DNA of 64,000 nucleotides from an uncultured Bacteroidales bacterium (GTDB taxonomy: Bacteria; Bacteroidota; Bacteroidia; Bacteroidales; P3): positions 1 through 64,000 of the forward strand of contig ONFR01000009.1 of assembly GCA_900317125.1 (NCBI GenBank), written 5' to 3'. Shown piece after piece: positions 62,632-64,000 of the stretch. The position numbers were made by a program, and so were the translations under genes. Under the pieces are notes generated by a model that worked only from the letters and a program-made list of their open reading frames with translations, was not told the DNA's origin and made no database searches. Within the stretch, counting starts at the first letter, position 1, and every line of letters starts with the position of its first letter.

Positions 62632-63228
62632 TTAATAATATTTGTAGCGGCTGACAATCTGGATGTGACGGAGTTTATTGCCCTTGAAGGTGTAGATTTC
62701 GCCCACTTCGGCGGCACCGGCAATGACTTTCAGCACATTGATGTCGGCGGTGTAGGATTTGGGATAGCTCTTGAAGACGGTTTTGAACACCTCTTCTTTG
62801 GACATGCCGACACGGATGCCGTTGTCGAGCACCACGGCGGTGTCGGTAATCTTGGCATAAATCATCTCAAGCTTGTCGGTCCAAATACTGCGGTAGAAGT
62901 TGATGTTGGTGCCGTCGAGACGTTTGAGGGTGTTAACAGCCACGGTCATGGTGTCGTAGAAGGATTTGTATCCGCTCTCGCGATACCAAAGGAGCTGGTT
63001 GTTGGTGATGAACTGTTCGACATTACTCCATTTGCCTAAAGGGTAGATGGGATAGTCGGCCAAAGAGAAGACCGTCATGGTGTCGGCATAGACTTTTACG
63101 TCTTTGACCTGGTATTCGGGACGGGCGTAAGCAAGCATACGGACTGCTTTGGCACGGGAGCTAACACGCTGAGCATTAGCAGAGAAAACCGCAAGGAGCA
63201 GTGCAGCAATCAAGATAGATTTCTTCAT
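62632..63228 (-). CDS. Secreted protein of unknown function, 198 aa
   Basis: Signal peptide MKKSILIAALLLAVFSANAQ. The mature part has PIYPLGKWSNVEQFI, then GIRVGMSKEEVFKTVFKSYP, which resembles a small envelope-stress/SmpA-like turn (GM-x-KEEV). It has its own promoter. It precedes nadD on the minus strand. Confidence 0.72.
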   Translation of the reverse strand: MKKSILIAALLLAVFSANAQRVSSRAKAVRMLAYARPEYQVKDVKVYADTMTVFSLADYPIYPLGKWSNVEQFITNNQLLWYRESGYKSFYDTMTVAVNTLKRLDGTNINFYRSIWTDKLEMIYAKITDTAVVLDNGIRVGMSKEEVFKTVFKSYPKSYTADINVLKVIAGAAEVGEIYTFKGNKLRHIQIVSRYKYY

Positions 63229-63251
63229 AATTCTTTATACATTTCGCAATG

Positions 63252-63259
63252 CAAAAATA
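63252..63259 (-). promoter_or_regulatory. Promoter -7 box for the secreted protein gene
   Basis: TATTTTTG on the minus strand, leader of about 18 nt. Confidence 0.65.
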
Positions 63260-63388
63260 CGCATTTTTTGCAACATAACGAAAAAAAGTTGTTTTTATTG
63301 CTGCGGGCCGGACAGTTTGGGCTGTTATAGATTCAACCTCGAAGTGCAACACCCTTGTCAAGACCATTACATTGAAGGAAAGAACTTG

Positions 63389-63414
63389 TTAAGCTATTAT
63401 GTTAAGCTATTATG
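63389..63414 (+). repeat. Two 13-bp direct repeats
   Basis: GTTAAGCTATTAT occurs twice in tandem in a gene-free spacer (63260-63517). Confidence 0.8.
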
Positions 63415-63517
63415 CTTATTGCATTCTGCACCCATCGTTTTTACAGCGCTATTCATAGCGGGGTGCCCAAAGAGACCCTTTATTACAAAAAAAAATTGCA
63501 AGGTGACAAAAAAAATG

Positions 63518-63525
63518 TATCTTTG
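63518..63525 (+). promoter_or_regulatory. Promoter -7 box for the thioredoxin-like gene
   Basis: TATCTTTG followed by CA, leaving a leader of about 90 nt. Confidence 0.8.
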
Positions 63526-63624
63526 CATGTTAGAATACACATGTGATAATTATTTAACATATTAATAATCAACATTCTTTAAAAAGCCGAGGGGTCTGAT
63601 GGCTAATAACAAGACAAAGTAAAA

Positions 63625-64000
63625 ATGAAAAAAATCTTATTAGTTGCACTTGCAGTGCTGATGTGCTCCGCCTCATTTGCACAATTCAAGGCTAAACCCA
63701 TCTGCCGTGAGGCACTTCCCTCCAAAGGGGTGAATGCAATGCCCAGCTGGACACAGATTGGCACGCTATTCAACCTTGTAGACATCAATGGTGACACCAT
63801 CAACGTGGCCGATACGCTGGCCGCCGGCAAAGGTGTTGTCATTGACTACTCGGCAGTATGGTGCGGCTGGTGCTGGACTATGCACCAAAATCATATTCTC
63901 GAGGCCATCCACTCGCAGTTGGGCGACCAAGTCTTTGTGATGTGGGTTGAGGCTGACGATGACACTCCCGTCGGACAAGGTATCACCGGTGGTGGTAACT
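63625..64000 (+). CDS. Secreted thioredoxin-fold protein, truncated by the window edge
   Basis: The 125 visible residues begin with a signal peptide (MKKILLVALAVLMCSASFAQ) and a thioredoxin-like fold with the active site WCGWCW. The start AFTLFNLVDINGDTI-like region (FNLVDINGDTINVADTL) is typical of T9SS-linked secreted thiol-disulfide proteins. The rest lies beyond 64000, so the C-terminal sorting domain cannot be seen. Confidence 0.85.
   Translation, partial: MKKILLVALAVLMCSASFAQFKAKPICREALPSKGVNAMPSWTQIGTLFNLVDINGDTINVADTLAAGKGVVIDYSAVWCGWCWTMHQNHILEAIHSQLGDQVFVMWVEADDDTPVGQGITGGGN

Overview
The window looks like a chromosome segment of a fermentative member of the Bacteroidota, probably Bacteroidales. 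Most intergenic regions carry the Bacteroidota -7 promoter box TAnnTTTG (usually TATCTTTG), and starts lack clear Shine-Dalgarno sequences. Envelope proteins have lipoprotein signals and type IX secretion (T9SS) sorting tails, and energy metabolism includes a 2-oxoacid:ferredoxin oxidoreductase. Genes are GC-rich and spacers AT-rich. The exact genus cannot be read from the sequence.

Layout. 1-3070: the tail of an unidentified gene, then purH and mreB, closed by a very strong terminator; mreC and mreD are absent. 3238-14564: a seven-gene transcription unit of ileS, an M20 amidohydrolase, a MATE exporter, a T9SS-exported SGNH hydrolase, a patatin-type outer-membrane lipase, murB and an unknown gene. 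14701-17797: purA, a secreted PepSY-like protein and a Nudix hydrolase. 17886-18980: tRNA-Leu(TAG), dispersed repeats, a doubtful ORF and a candidate structured RNA. 19000-24198: secreted proteins and dsbD. 24443-26117: initiator tRNA-fMet(CAT), a 20-bp inverted repeat, an outer-membrane protein with a long leader, and a gene remnant. 26402-32082: a complete CusBAC-type heavy-metal efflux operon. 32157-34122: a C1-family aminopeptidase and adk. 34180-34516: a repeat-rich spacer. 34531-38916: on the minus strand, an ECF sigma factor, its probable anti-sigma factor and four envelope genes. 39041-42606: on the minus strand, a lower-GC cassette with an EcoRI-type adenine methyltransferase, three small unknown proteins (one of only 27 residues) and a DUF262-HNH nuclease, preceded by a structured leader. 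42759-48171: Bcp peroxiredoxin, ZIP transporter, phosphoesterase, a DNA-glycosylase-like protein and a six-hairpin glycosidase. 48252-50177: parE. 50481-53417: the oxidoreductase operon. 53433-58937: nitroreductase, glmS and a helicase with an exonuclease embedded in it. 59093-64000: an LTA-synthase-like phosphotransferase, an acidic protein with an AT-hook, nadD, a secreted protein and a truncated thioredoxin-like gene.

How it fits together. Much of the window is housekeeping: purines (purH, purA, adk), cell wall (mreB, murB, glmS), translation (ileS, two tRNAs), NAD (nadD) and chromosome segregation (parE). Envelope functions are added around it. The strongest candidate for an undescribed system is the methyltransferase/DUF262-HNH cassette with its 27-residue membrane peptide and structured RNA leader. 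It resembles a restriction-modification or anti-phage module but matches no named system that I recognise. Other unexplained structure: a dispersed 20-bp motif, two 101-bp TIR elements, three 9-bp repeat arrays and a second candidate RNA at 18.7-18.85 kb.
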